From contig CM067319.1 of assembly GCA_034231615.1 (NCBI GenBank), positions 6,961,051 through 7,025,050 on the forward strand: DNA of 64,000 bases, given 5' to 3'. Each line of letters starts with the position of its first letter. Position 1 is the first letter of the stretch. The notes beneath the pieces were generated by a model. It saw nothing but the letters and a program-made list of their open reading frames with translations. It made no database searches and was not told the DNA's origin. This document shows, piece after piece, positions 1 through 11,300 of this stretch. The translations under genes were made by a program, and so were the position numbers. This DNA is from Meghimatium bilineatum (taxonomy: Eukaryota; Mollusca; Gastropoda; Stylommatophora; Philomycidae).

Positions 1-403
1 CCTAGCAGATGTAGAAGAGTATGAATGTTACAGTTTCTGTGGCTTGCTAGTTAAAAGCATTCCTCTCTCTACCACTCAAGCACCCAATCTTGTGCCACTT
101 TTAATACAGAACTTCACATATAGTTGACTATACAATTATGTTTTACCCCTTTTGAGACTTCTTTTCAAAGAATCCGACAAGCTGAGAGTTAGAGTCCCTG
201 GTTAAGAAATAAACTATGTAGATACCCTCGCATTGCATAAATGGATCATCATCATCATCATGTGATATATTCTTCCCAGAACGTGGTCTTCCTTATGGAT
301 TCTCTAAACACTCTGCGATTCTGGTAAGTATGCATAAATATAATGGATACAAGAGCTATATTGCCCATAATTTCTGCTGATCAAAACAAACACCATTGAA
401 GAA

Positions 404-545
404 GAATGTGTCGGATCATTGGTGCAAATAAACACAACACATTTCTCTGGACTACATCCTGCTGGAAATTTAGTAGGACTATTGTCCTGCTACAAGAGAG
501 ATCCAGTGGGAGTTTGCGAATGAATTCTGAAGAAGAAGAAACAAA
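404..545 (+). mobile_element. SINE family A copy
   Basis: Family A consensus features are all present: gtgtcrggccattggygcaa near the 5' end, ctggactacatcctgctgga, tcctgctacaagagagatcc, gagtttg-gaatga and a (GAA)n tail, here followed by (AAAC)n. About 145 bp, no coding capacity. The 5' head is not an obvious tRNA. Confidence 0.8.
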
Positions 546-682
546 CAAGCAAACAAATAAAGTGAAAAGATGTGTTTTATTTTGTTTTCTGTTTATATCA
601 ATGACTTTTATGGAGACAATACAATCAAAGGGCTCAAATGTAAAGAACAGGTTTTCTCATGTGTACTCCACCTCTCATCATT

Positions 683-1140
683 CATAGAACAGCACAAGGC
701 CTGCTGGGAGTATCTCTCATAGAACAGCTCAATGCCTGCTGGGAGTATCTCTCATAGAACAGCACAATGCCTGCTTGGAGTATCTCTCATAGAACAGCTC
801 AATGCCTGCTGGGAGTATCTCTCATAGAACAGCTCAATGCCTGCTGAGAGTATCTCTCATAGAACAGCTCAATGCCTGCTGGGAGTATCTCTCATAGAAC
901 AGCTCAATGCCTGCTGGGAGCATCTCTCATAGAACAGCACAATGACTGCTGGGAGTATCTCTCATAGAACAGCACAATGCCTGCTGGGAGTATCTCTCAT
1001 AGAACAGCTCAATGCCTGCTGGGAGCATCTCTCATAGAACAGCACAATGCCTGCTGGGAGTATCTCTCATAGAACAGCACAATGCCTGCTGGGAGTATCT
1101 CTCATAGAACAGCTCAATGCCTGCTGGGAGTATCTCTCAT
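683..1140. repeat. Tandem array, 35-bp unit, 13 copies
   Basis: The unit starts catagaacagcacaatgcct and ends gggagtatctct. Copies differ mainly by cac/ctc after the first ten bases and by a few single changes. It lies in the 3' flank of LTN1. Confidence 0.95.
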
Positions 1141-1344
1141 ATCATCTAACTCAATTGCTACAATTCTTGGGGATCTCCCCAAAGGAATTCATTTGTAAAC
1201 AAAATGACAGTCTGGTATCAGTCTGATGACACCCACTATGGGGGGTGTATTGGCCCTATTTCAAACCCACAATCTCAGAAAGACAAGATATATGGCTTAT
1301 GGAGATCCTAACAACATAATGAGACATGACTGTCTGTTATGAAA

Positions 1345-1535
1345 TAAAATTGGTAGCATATTCTATTTAGAATATAGCCATCAATCCCAGCATTTTTTTG
1401 GCTCTGGCTATTTTCTAGGCAATATAAATATATTCAGTAATTTGCCATTGCTTTCTGAACAGTCCGGATGCACAATTGCCTGTGGCAGAATTTGAACCCA
1501 GTGTCTTGGGTTTCACAGATGTGCTTTGTACCTGC
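1345..1535 (-). mobile_element. Dispersed repeat, possible tRNA-headed SINE
   Basis: On the minus strand a B-box-like GGGTTCAAATTC is followed by about 150 bp also found at 11187-11410 (shared blocks ggtagcatattctat and tgaacagtcyggatgcacaa). Two copies and a B-box suggest a SINE; no A-box is clear. Confidence 0.5.
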
Positions 1536-1539
1536 CACA

Positions 1540-2000
1540 TCATCATCATCAGGTGCCATGTAGGCTGGCGTATGTGATCATGGCTCTCCAGAGCTCTCTA
1601 TCTCCAGTATTATGTATCAAGATTGTTATTGTTTCCCTGCTGTGCCAGGTTGTCAAACTGTCTAATATTTCTCACGTTGTCAAACATATAAGTCATTATA
1701 TGTTCTCCAAACCTCCTTGTATCATAAAGTGGCCAAAAAACGAAAACTGTATTTTTCTTATATTATCAAGGTTCATTTCGCATTTGACTCTTTCAACACA
1801 TCCACATTAGTTTTTCTGGCAGTCCATGGTATTCTCAGCATTCTTCTATAGAACCACATCTCTATTGCCTCTAATTTCCCACTTTCCAATTTGTTTATTG
1901 TCCAAGACTCACATCCATATGTTAGTATAGGGGTTATATAGCACTGCAGAACTCTATTCCTCACCTCTAATGATAAGGTCATATTACACAATATACTTTT
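1540..2000 (-). mobile_element. RTE/CR1-like LINE 3' fragment
   Basis: The minus strand encodes a reverse-transcriptase C-terminal segment, [20 protein letters not shown], then MWFYRRMLRIPWTARKTNVD. Further downstream, with frame breaks, comes RELWRAMITYASLHGT, the usual end of this family in the window. It is 5'-truncated and a pseudogene. Confidence 0.8.
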
Positions 2001-2127
2001 TATTTTTCTGAATATTGTTTTTGTTTTTGCCTACCCTATTCTGCTTCTTATTTCTGTTGAACTTCTTCCATCTGCCACATATAAATGAATATTAACTTAA
2101 AAATAATACCCAGTAGTTCCACATGCA

Positions 2128-2248
2128 ATATCAATCAGTAATGCCAACCATACAATGTCAACCAGTAAAGTTAACCATACAATGTCAACCAGTAAAGTTA
2201 ACAACAATACAATGCCAACCAGTACGGTTAGCCATACAATGTCAACCT
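2128..2248. repeat. Short tandem array, about 25-bp unit
   Basis: Around five degenerate copies of a unit containing catacaatgtcaaccagtaa. Confidence 0.75.
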
Positions 2249-2519
2249 TTACAGCCATTTTTGGTAGTGTAACCAATATGTGTTTCTAAAATAACACCAG
2301 ACTTTGAAAATGTGTTTACACAGGTTTCCATAGAGCTAAGTGTTGCGTCATGCTTAGTGGCATGGATTCATAGAGATAAAAACATGAGTACTCTCAATAT
2401 GTATGTCATTACTTTCTGACAGTTCTGCTACAAATTAAAATGTATCTACTACTTCAAATCATATCCCCTTGTCATTAATTATGAGAAACTATTGCCATGA
2501 AAATTCATCAAAGATGATT

Positions 2520-2870
2520 ACGATGATAGTTGCCATTTATTGTTTTTTCTATTACATTTACAGTGTTTATATTCGTTATGGTTTTTTTGTTCTTAACTGT
2601 TTTTGTTGTCTTGATAAAGGTCCCAATTGGACCGACACGTTGACAATTGTATTTGTTCTTTTTTTTATTGTTATTTTCTATATTTTATTATTTTATATTG
2701 ATAGTTTTCTAGTAACCTATTTACTTTATTTGCATTTACCTCTATTTGTATGGTTACTGCGGCACTTCCTTTTTTGTCGGTCATCCTCCGATATTTGGGT
2801 TATTTATATTCTGACAGTGTTACATAGAATATTTGCGTTTTAGTATCCTGTTTTTATTAAAGGCATTCAA
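2520..2870 (+). mobile_element. Penelope-type 3' end, subfamily 2
   Basis: It contains cttgataaaggtcccaattg and then ggaccgacacgttgacaatt (2610-2649), a hairpin followed by GACAC. The minus strand at 27425-27640 holds an alignable copy, including the AT-rich stretch ending ttatattgatag. The motif is shared with the GIY-YIG element at 34313, so I assign it to a Penelope-like family by inference. Confidence 0.55.
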
Positions 2871-2915
2871 TTATATTAATAAACTCTACAATTCTTGAAT
2901 AATTTGTATTCTACA

Positions 2916-3139
2916 ATTTGTGCTCTCCACACAAAAATATCAACTTTTTCTAAGTAACCAGTGTATACACATTTATAAGTCGGGTCTTATTTGTGCTCTC
3001 CACACAAAAATACCAACTTTTTCTAAGTAACCAGTGTATACACATTTATAAGTCGGGTCTTATTTGTGCTCTCCACACAAAAATACCAACTTTTTCTAAG
3101 TAATCAGTGTATACACATTTATACGTCGGGTCTTATTTG
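2916..3139. repeat. Tandem array, 73-bp unit, 3 copies
   Basis: Each unit begins atttgtgctctccacacaaa and ends cgggtctt; copies are nearly identical. Confidence 0.95.
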
Positions 3140-3186
3140 AGTAACACATACTGTGTAACTTGGATATAATTGATATAATTTTGTTC

Positions 3187-3560
3187 ATAACAGTATTTTC
3201 AGTTTGTTTAAAATGAAAATGATAAAATGCTACGTCCAGTCTACAATAATGTATGGCTCAGAAACATGGAGAATGAACAAACAGCTAGAAGACAGAATTG
3301 ATGACTGAGATGTGGATATATACAAGATTATGGAGAACTTCATGGAAAGAGAAGAAACCAAACAAAAACGTCCTGACTACACTAAATATAAAAAAATACA
3401 TACTGAAATAAATGTCAAACAAATAAATTATATTAGAAGATATTATTAAAAGTTATTATTATTATTATCTTATTAAAAGATATGACACTTCACGGCACAC
3501 ATGGCAAGAAAGAAAACAAAAGACATGACACTTTGTTGAAGCGGGGTCTTATTCTCCTTC
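3187..3560 (+). mobile_element. RTE/CR1-like LINE fragment
   Basis: Plus-strand frames encode TIMYGSETWRMNKQLEDRID, the reverse-transcriptase C-terminal motif, then frame-broken sequence like that at 32560-32880. Pseudogene. Confidence 0.7.
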
Positions 3561-3979
3561 CTGGAACCTTTCCATGATTAATTTTTCTAAACCGTTGTGC
3601 CTTTTTATATGTCCAAAATAAGATAGCTTGTGTTGATTTTGAGGAGTCAATTTTCTGCTATGTTCAAGATTTTGCAGACATCTGTGTTAGATCATAAAAT
3701 TATATGATCCATATTATGTTGATACTCTAATGGAAGCATTTCAGTGGGCAGAATGTTACTCGGTGGCATCCATCTCCTCTCCAAAACTTCTCTTGTTTGC
3801 AAGGATAAATAATACAATTGGCATATGTCATACTGTGACATTTTACTAGAAGTAAAGGTATGATTTTAAGATAAAGATACAATTTTGTCAAATTTGCTAT
3901 AAGGATATTAAAGAGGCAACTTCAACATGGGGTAAAGGTAAGCTGAATTATGAACAAGTGTCATAACACACGGTTTTTC

Positions 3980-4215
3980 CATAAGTGTTCAGCTGCCTAT
4001 TCAGTGGTTGATCAGAAACTGTTTGACTAGAGTCACCTTCACCTTTTACACATACTAAGTAGAGATGGTGCCAATTTTTCAACACCAGAGCATGAATCCT
4101 GGGAGTAATTTTTATTTCAAACCACACAAAAATTAGTGAACTCAAAAACAAGGTCTGATGATTGGCGGTCAAATGATTTATCACTACACTACTGAGGCTC
4201 CCAGCTTTAACAGAT
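3980..4215 (-). mobile_element. tRNA-headed SINE copy (family C)
   Basis: On the minus strand: gtagtgtagtgataaatcat (A-box region), a region resembling a B-box, tgtggtttgaaataaaaatt, and a 3' part with ggtgccat and gactctagtcaaacag. It aligns with copies at 4965, 13255 and 50395. Confidence 0.65.
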
Positions 4216-4363
4216 CTTAAAGAATATTTCAATAGACACAAAAAAATAATCAGAACAATTTAACAAATACTTTCAATCATATATTTATGATTCTTGTATT
4301 GATTTAAGTACAATTTATAAAAAATTGTATCTGCTCCGTAAGATTTTCCTACATTTTTGTAAG

Positions 4364-4761
4364 ATTGTTCTATCTTTTAAACTTGTGACAGCTGAAATAG
4401 CATGTTTATGCAGAATCCTAGGAATATCGCTAAGGAATATCGCTAAGAGTCAGAGTGAGAAATGAGGACATTAGCCAAAGAACTAGCACCACCCCAATTT
4501 TGGAGTATATTAAGAGCCAACAGATAAAGTGGTTTGCACACATCAGCAGACTACCACCAGACAGCATACCACAGCAAGCTATGCTACACAGATACAGTGA
4601 AGGCAGACCACAAAAACGATGGACCACCGAAATAAATGAGGCGACAAATTCCACAATATACTCAGCACACATGAGGGCCATCTCCAGAGAACTCTTCTAC
4701 CCCAGATGTTGAGAGGCAATAAAGGATTTAGCAAATAGATATATAAATTGTTCTGTCTTTT
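4364..4761 (+). mobile_element. RTE/CR1-like LINE 3' fragment with target-site duplication
   Basis: The insert 4379-4746 encodes parts of a C-terminal LINE region (ILEYIKSQQIKWFAHISRLP then GRPQKRW) with frameshifts and ends in an (ATAG)n-like tail. It is flanked by a 15-bp repeat, attgttctatctttt and attgttctgtctttt (one mismatch). A longer copy lies at 28265-28705. Confidence 0.75.
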
Positions 4762-4950
4762 GTAGGGTTTCCTATGTTTTTGTAATGTTTTCTATGTTTA
4801 TTTAAGATTTTTTTGGTCTTTTTTTAAGGTTTACTTATTTGTAAGGATTTCTAAGTTTTCTTTTAAGGTATTTTATGCTTTTGTAATGTTTTCTATATTT
4901 GTGTACAGTTTTCTATGTTTTTGTAAGGTTTTCTATGTTTTTGTGCAGGT
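4762..4950. repeat. Degenerate T-rich tandem repeat
   Basis: Loose copies of gttttctatgtttttgtaag. Related sequence also lies at 4336-4363, so the LINE at 4379 appears to have inserted into this repeat. Confidence 0.6.
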
Positions 4951-4964
4951 TTTATCATAACAGG

Positions 4965-5168
4965 GAGAAGCAGTATTGTGGTCATAAATCATTTTCCTGC
5001 TGACCACCAGACAGGGTTCTGAATTCACTCATTATTTGTGGTTTAAATGAATTTATTTCCATGGTTCACTAGCCACAATGTAGTAGGGTATCAGGGCTCT
5101 AGGAAGGTTGAGGAATGGCACCATTTCTAGGTGATGATAATCAGGCGGTTTCTGATCAACCACTGACA
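4965..5168 (+). mobile_element. tRNA-headed SINE copy (family C)
   Basis: gtggtcataaatcattttcc and gacagggttctgaattcact correspond to A-box and B-box regions, followed by tgtggtttaaatgaatttat and a gaaggttgaggaatggcacc block shared with 13255 and 50395. It lies within or just beyond the LTN1 3' UTR. Confidence 0.65.
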
Positions 5169-5274
5169 GGTGTGGTTTCATGAATAAATAATCAACATAA
5201 AAAGTCAATTTCTTTGCCATTTAAAGACATCTTATTGGACTGGTCAAGCATGAGAGAATCCCCACTGTAACTAT

Positions 5275-5334
5275 TCAAAACACATTCCGACACAATGGAC
5301 ATGAAGATTTCTGGGCTGTACTGAACCACTTGTA
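5275..5334 (-). CDS. LTN1: LTN1 last coding exon (end of RING, stop codon)
   Basis: Acceptor tttatattacag, then [19 protein letters not shown] and TGA at 5277-5275. CPLC supplies the last two RING ligands, and the ending resembles vertebrate CPLCRETFF. It is the true C terminus because listerin ends one or two residues after the RING. An array of about 30 units starts 17 bp upstream of the acceptor. No confident polyadenylation signal was found; an AATAAA on the minus strand at 5057-5052 falls in a SINE. Confidence 0.95.
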   Translation of the reverse strand, partial: YKWFSTAQKSSCPLCRNVF

Positions 5335-8300
5335 CTGTAATATAAATAGAAAATAATGAGATATGTCAAATGTTAACTACAACAAAATGAGATAACAGAC
5401 AAGTGTTAACTACAACAAAATAATGAGATACGTCCAGTGTTAACTACAACAAAATAATAAGATAACAGACAAGTGTTAACTACAACAAAATAATAAGATA
5501 ACAGACAAGTGTTAACTACAACAAAATAATAAGATAACAGACAAGTGTTAACTACAACAAAATAATGAGATAAATGTCAATTGTTAACTACAACAAAATA
5601 ATAAGATAACAGACAAGTGTTAACTACAACAAAATAATGAGATAAATGTCAATTGTTAACTACAACAAAATAATGAGATACGTCCAGTGTTAACTACAAC
5701 AAAATAATAAGATAACAGACAAGTGTTAACTACAACAAAATAATGAGATAAATGTCAATTGTTAACTACAACAAAATAATGAGATACGTCCAGTGTTAAC
5801 TACAACAAAATAATAAGATAACAGACAAGTGTTAACTACAACAAAATAATAAGATAACAGACAAGTGTTAACTACAACAAAATAATGAGATAAATGTCAA
5901 TTGTTAACTACAACAAAATAATAAGATAACAGACAAGTGTTAACTACAACAAAATAATGAGATAAATGTCAATTGTTAACTACAACAAAATAATGAGATA
6001 CGTCCAGTGTTAACTACAACAAAATAATAAGATAACAGACAAGTGTTAACTACAACAAAATAATGAGATAAATGTCAATTGTTAACTACAACAAAATAAT
6101 GAGATACGTCCAGTGTTAACTACAACAAAATAATAAGATAACAGACAAGTGTTAACTACAACAAAATAATGAGATAAATGTCAATTGTTAACTACAACAA
6201 AATAATGAGATACGTCCAGTGTTAACTACAACAAAATAATAAGATAACAGACAAGTGTTAACTACAACAAAATAATGAGATAAATGTCAATTGTTAACTA
6301 CAACAAAATAATGAGATACGTCCAGTGTTAACTACAACAAAATAATGAGATAACAGTAAAGTGTTAACTACAACAAAATGAGATAACAATCAAGTGTTAA
6401 CAGATAACTGTCAAGTGTTAACTACAACAAAATTCCATCACAAGCATACTAGCAACAGCTTTAATCCTACCATAATTAGTATTCTGTTACTTATTTCGAG
6501 AGAGGCTAGGTTATTTTCATTATAAACTATGGTAAGTATATTTTTTTTTAAGTTATAGAAAGGACTAAATAACAATTTTACATTGAACGATGTACAAGAT
6601 TGATATTTTGACCAAAAGGTCTTTATGAAGAAAGGAATGAACAAACACAGAATGGACCCACAAAATCAAACAGACTACATGCAGTCTCAGTCTCCTTATC
6701 AATCACATTATGGACTATGGGATTAGAAGGGTTTATTAAAACTATCATGTGGTCTACTATAGACCTGGAAAATAGACCTCATCCACACGTGAGATGTCTT
6801 ACATCATAAGATGATTTTTAAAATTAGAGATAAATAAGCAACTACTTATGCATCGAATACAATTTTCAACAAGAAATGGACAGTCAGATATATATTTTTT
6901 TACTGCCCAATATGGATGTGTCAGGTCATTGACACAACTAAAACAGTGATACAATGCATTTCTGTTCTCTGGACGTCATCTTGCTGGAAATCTAACAGAA
7001 CCATTGTCCCGCTATAAGAGTGATCCAGTAGAAGAATGAGAACACACAAAAAAAACTAATTTTTGCTTCAAACCACAAAAACAGTTTTGTTCCAGTTAAA
7101 CTTTTTGTAACCTGAAACTAAACTGAAAACTATTATCCAACGCTCATCGTGTCTAGAACAGTAACTCTCTACCACCAGAGTTGGCTGGGATGAACAGAAA
7201 TACAGAAGGATTTACTTTAGTCATTTTAGGCTTCCCACAACTTGTTTGAGGAAATGATCCTGTGGATCCTATTGCATAAACTACTCGGCCTCAAATCATG
7301 TATGAAAACTAATACAGATGGAATCTGACCTAATCATGTATGAAAACTAATACAGATGGAATCTGACCTAATCATGTATGAAAACTAATACAGATGGAAT
7401 CTGACCTAATCATGTATGAAAACTAATACAGATGGAATCTGACCTAATCATGTATGAAAACTAATACAGATGGAATCTGACCTAATCATGTATGAAAACT
7501 AATACAGATGGAATCTGACCTAATCATGTATGAAAACTAATACAGATGGAATCTGACCTAATCATGTATGAAAACTAATACAGATGGAATCTGACCTAAT
7601 CATGTATGAAAACTAATACAGATGGAATCTGACCTAATCATGTATGAAAACTAATAGATGGAATCTGACCTAATCATGTATGAAAACTAATAGATGGAAT
7701 CTGACCTAATCATGTATGAAAACTAATACAGATGGAATCTGACCTAATCATGTATGAAAACTAATACAGACAGTATCCGATCTAATCATGTATGCAATTC
7801 ATCATGTATTTAACCTCGCAGAAAAAGACATTACCTCTACAATAACTTACCAAACATGCAGAATGGAACTTCTTGCGGCAAGTTTTACAAGTCAGACGTG
7901 GTAGTTGGAAGGTTGTGCCATGAATAACACAGAAACAGATCATGCAATCTTCGATTCCTTCAAACTTCTTATCAATGTTGCCTTTCCAAAGTCGCAAGCC
8001 TTCAACAATACTGCCATTCTGTAAATATAGGTTTGACTGCAGCTAAAACTCACAATAAAATTCTTAATACAATAATGGCAATTCAATATATAAAATAAAA
8101 TGTAGGCAGTTTGACAAAGAATACAATAACCGCTGTGTTAGTGCACAAGCATGCTGAAATTGGATGTGCTGGGCTGGAAGGTAAAAAAATAATGTTAACT
8201 GCTGTGAAACTGGCAGTACAATGTACTTCGTGATCATCTGTGGAAATTACATAAACTTTTGTATTGGTTATCAGAGAACAAATGTAGAGCAGAAGAAGTG

Positions 8301-11300
8301 CATCAGTTAGTGCTCTGCTGTGAGTGCACGAGTTAGTGCTCTGCTGTGAGTGCACGAATTAGTGCTCTGCTATGTGTGCACCAGTTAGTGCTCTGGTTTC
8401 TTTGTAGGTGGGCATAGTTTGACTTCCAGTTTAAGTAAAATATATTTAGAGCACAAGCAGCTCCTGGGTAATCCGCCTTAGCAAATTGTACTAGAAGCAG
8501 CTTCTGGTAGTTGGATTTACACTGAAAAGTCCAATCTGGGCTTGATTTGCTGAATCCACACCTGTATTACCAGATCCAGAAAGGAGAGTAAAGAATACAA
8601 AGTAATACTGTCACCTACTATGCATATTGTAAGAGGATACTAAGGAAGTTGGGGTGTTGTTCCTCAGTCCATGATCTCCACTGCGATGATGCCAGCTGAA
8701 GATACATGCCTTGGAGGGAATTACACCTTTTGTCTACAGAATACTTTGAGACTGCTGGAAAGTCTTCTTATTTTCATTTCCACTATCTAATCAGGTTGCA
8801 AGATACCATGGTTGCTGGTGCGCATCTCAGCTTGGTATCTCTGATTTCAGCACCTGTGGATGCTTGGGCAGGACTGTGGTCCTGATCCTTGATGTAAGAG
8901 ATGGCCAACCAATCTTAGTTTCCAGCCTCTATTGGTTGGGCTAAGCACCTATCTCCATTTCAAGTTGGTCTCGATGGGGACTGCAAGAAAGTAACAACAT
9001 AGTCCCCTACATAGTAAAAGATTTCCCAGTTCCTAGCATTGCATTCTATATCCACAGTGAGTCAAAGAGTCATCTGAGTCAAAGAGTCATCTGAGTCAGT
9101 CATATGGGACAAAACCTCTGAAAAATCTTTCCCATCAAAAAATAATGCAGAGAAACAGCCAACTTGAGTTGACAGGGCATATTCAACAAGAATTATATAA
9201 ATTCATACTCCCTCTAGGAGTCTATTATTATCATTACTGCCACCACCGAAACCACCACTACAACCACCGCCGAAACCACCACTACAACCATTGCGATGTT
9301 CAATGCAACAGCCCTAGAGAGTCATTGGTCAGATAAAGCAATATGTGCCTAACAATGTATTACCTAATACTTCTCCAGTAGGCAAAGATCGATAATCTAC
9401 TGGATATTTTTCTTCTTCAGCGTTTATTCTCAGACTCCCATTGGATCTCTCTTGTAGCAGGACAATGGACCTACTACATTTCCAGCAGGATGTAGATCCG
9501 AGAATTGAAATGCGTTGTGTCACCGTTTTATTTGTCTAAAATGGTGACACATTCCAACGAAGATGCATCTATTTAAACAAAAATGTGCTGAAAGAGACTA
9601 AGACAAGATAGGGATTACTAAATATCACAAAGATAATATTTTTTGGACACGTTATGAGACAGGAAGTCGAAGAGGATAACGTGAGAAAATATCAGATAGT
9701 CTGACATCGTGGCATCGCAGAGTCGACAACGATCCTGATTAAAGATACTGGAAATAGGGAGTTGGTAGAGATCCGTGATCACCTACGCCAGTCATCACAG
9801 CACAGCTCTTGATGCTGACAGGCATCTATTCCACATTAATGTATGGCTCAGAAACATGGATACTGAACAAACAGCCAGAAGATAGAATTTATAACTTGGT
9901 GATATGGATATATCTATGATATGGATATATCTATGATATGGATATATCTATGATATGGATATATCTATGATATGGATATATCTATGATATGGATATATCT
10001 ATGATATGGATATATATATGATATGGATATGGATGTCGAAAAACGCTGCTCATAGAAACATACGTAAGAGACTGCTAATGCAGAATAAATGCAAGAAGGA
10101 ACAAGATTTAACATACTTACAGAATAGGGAGAATTTCAAAGGAAAAAAAGAATAAAATGAATAAAGAGGATCTGACCTCACTGCATGTGAAAAGAGGATT
10201 ACTAAAGGAAATAAAAATCAAACAAATAAAGTATTTTGGAAATATACTAAAAGTCAGCCTTGTTGAAGACCTTACTTGAGGGTAGAGTTGAGGGGACGTG
10301 AGCAAGATGTGGGCAGAGATACAAATGGGAGGGAAATATCACAAGATGGACAGGATAGTGTAGCAGAGTGCACCACCAAAGCAAGAGACAGGATGTTGGA
10401 GGTTTGTTATATCCAACCTTTGTTGCAGAGACAGCATGTGACGATGCTGATGAATCTAGGCAGAATCAAAATGAAAATTACAAAAATATATGTTTCCAAA
10501 AAATCTTAAATCTCATAAAGACTGGAAAACCTATTTCTATTTTAGTTTTTAGATATCTGCACTGAACAATAGTGGTCAGATTTTTCTGGCTGAACGACTA
10601 AACCAACTAGGTTACCTGGTGTTGTAAGAAAATGTTGAGTTGCAACAGCCATCGATCCCACTGCGCTTGAGAAACTCCCACTCTCTTGTCACAAGCTACT
10701 TCCATTTTGCCCAAAGGATAGTTCTCTGGAAGCGTTATGGTCATATTCACTGTCACCTCTGACATTTCATATGTTGCATACACTTCCCTGGCAACAGGAC
10801 GTGCCCGAATCTGAAACATATATATATATATCTCATCCATTTCAAAAAATAATTTTTAGTATGTGTCATGCCGAAGGAGTATCATAGCCTAGTTTATAGT
10901 AAACTTGCTTACTATCTACACAGCGCGTTTGTGCCAGGTTCAAAATCACATCCGAAAACATTTCTGGTCTGACACAACCATTCCTTCAGTTGACACAGCT
11001 GTAAATCAGTACATGTGGTTGGGAAGGTAAACACGGCACCCCACCTAATAGTTGCTGCGGCTTAGTGCATGAAGTGTTATCTTCATTCCTGATAGCAGAT
11101 TGCTGACATGGGACATACCTTTACCATTCTGAAAAACACAGATATTCTATTCCACAGATATGCTATTAATAGCTATCACGTTGTAAAAAATGGTAGCATA
11201 TTCTATACAGGATGTAACCATCGCCATAGAATTTGGTGGCGGTAGTGATTTTCTATACAGGATGTAGCCATCGCCCCAGAATTCTGTGGCTGTAGTGATT

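Noticed and set aside
5352..6434. CRISPR-like array (regular repeats with alternating spacers)
   Set aside because: Only three short spacers recur in a higher-order pattern, inside an animal intron; it is a satellite-type tandem repeat.
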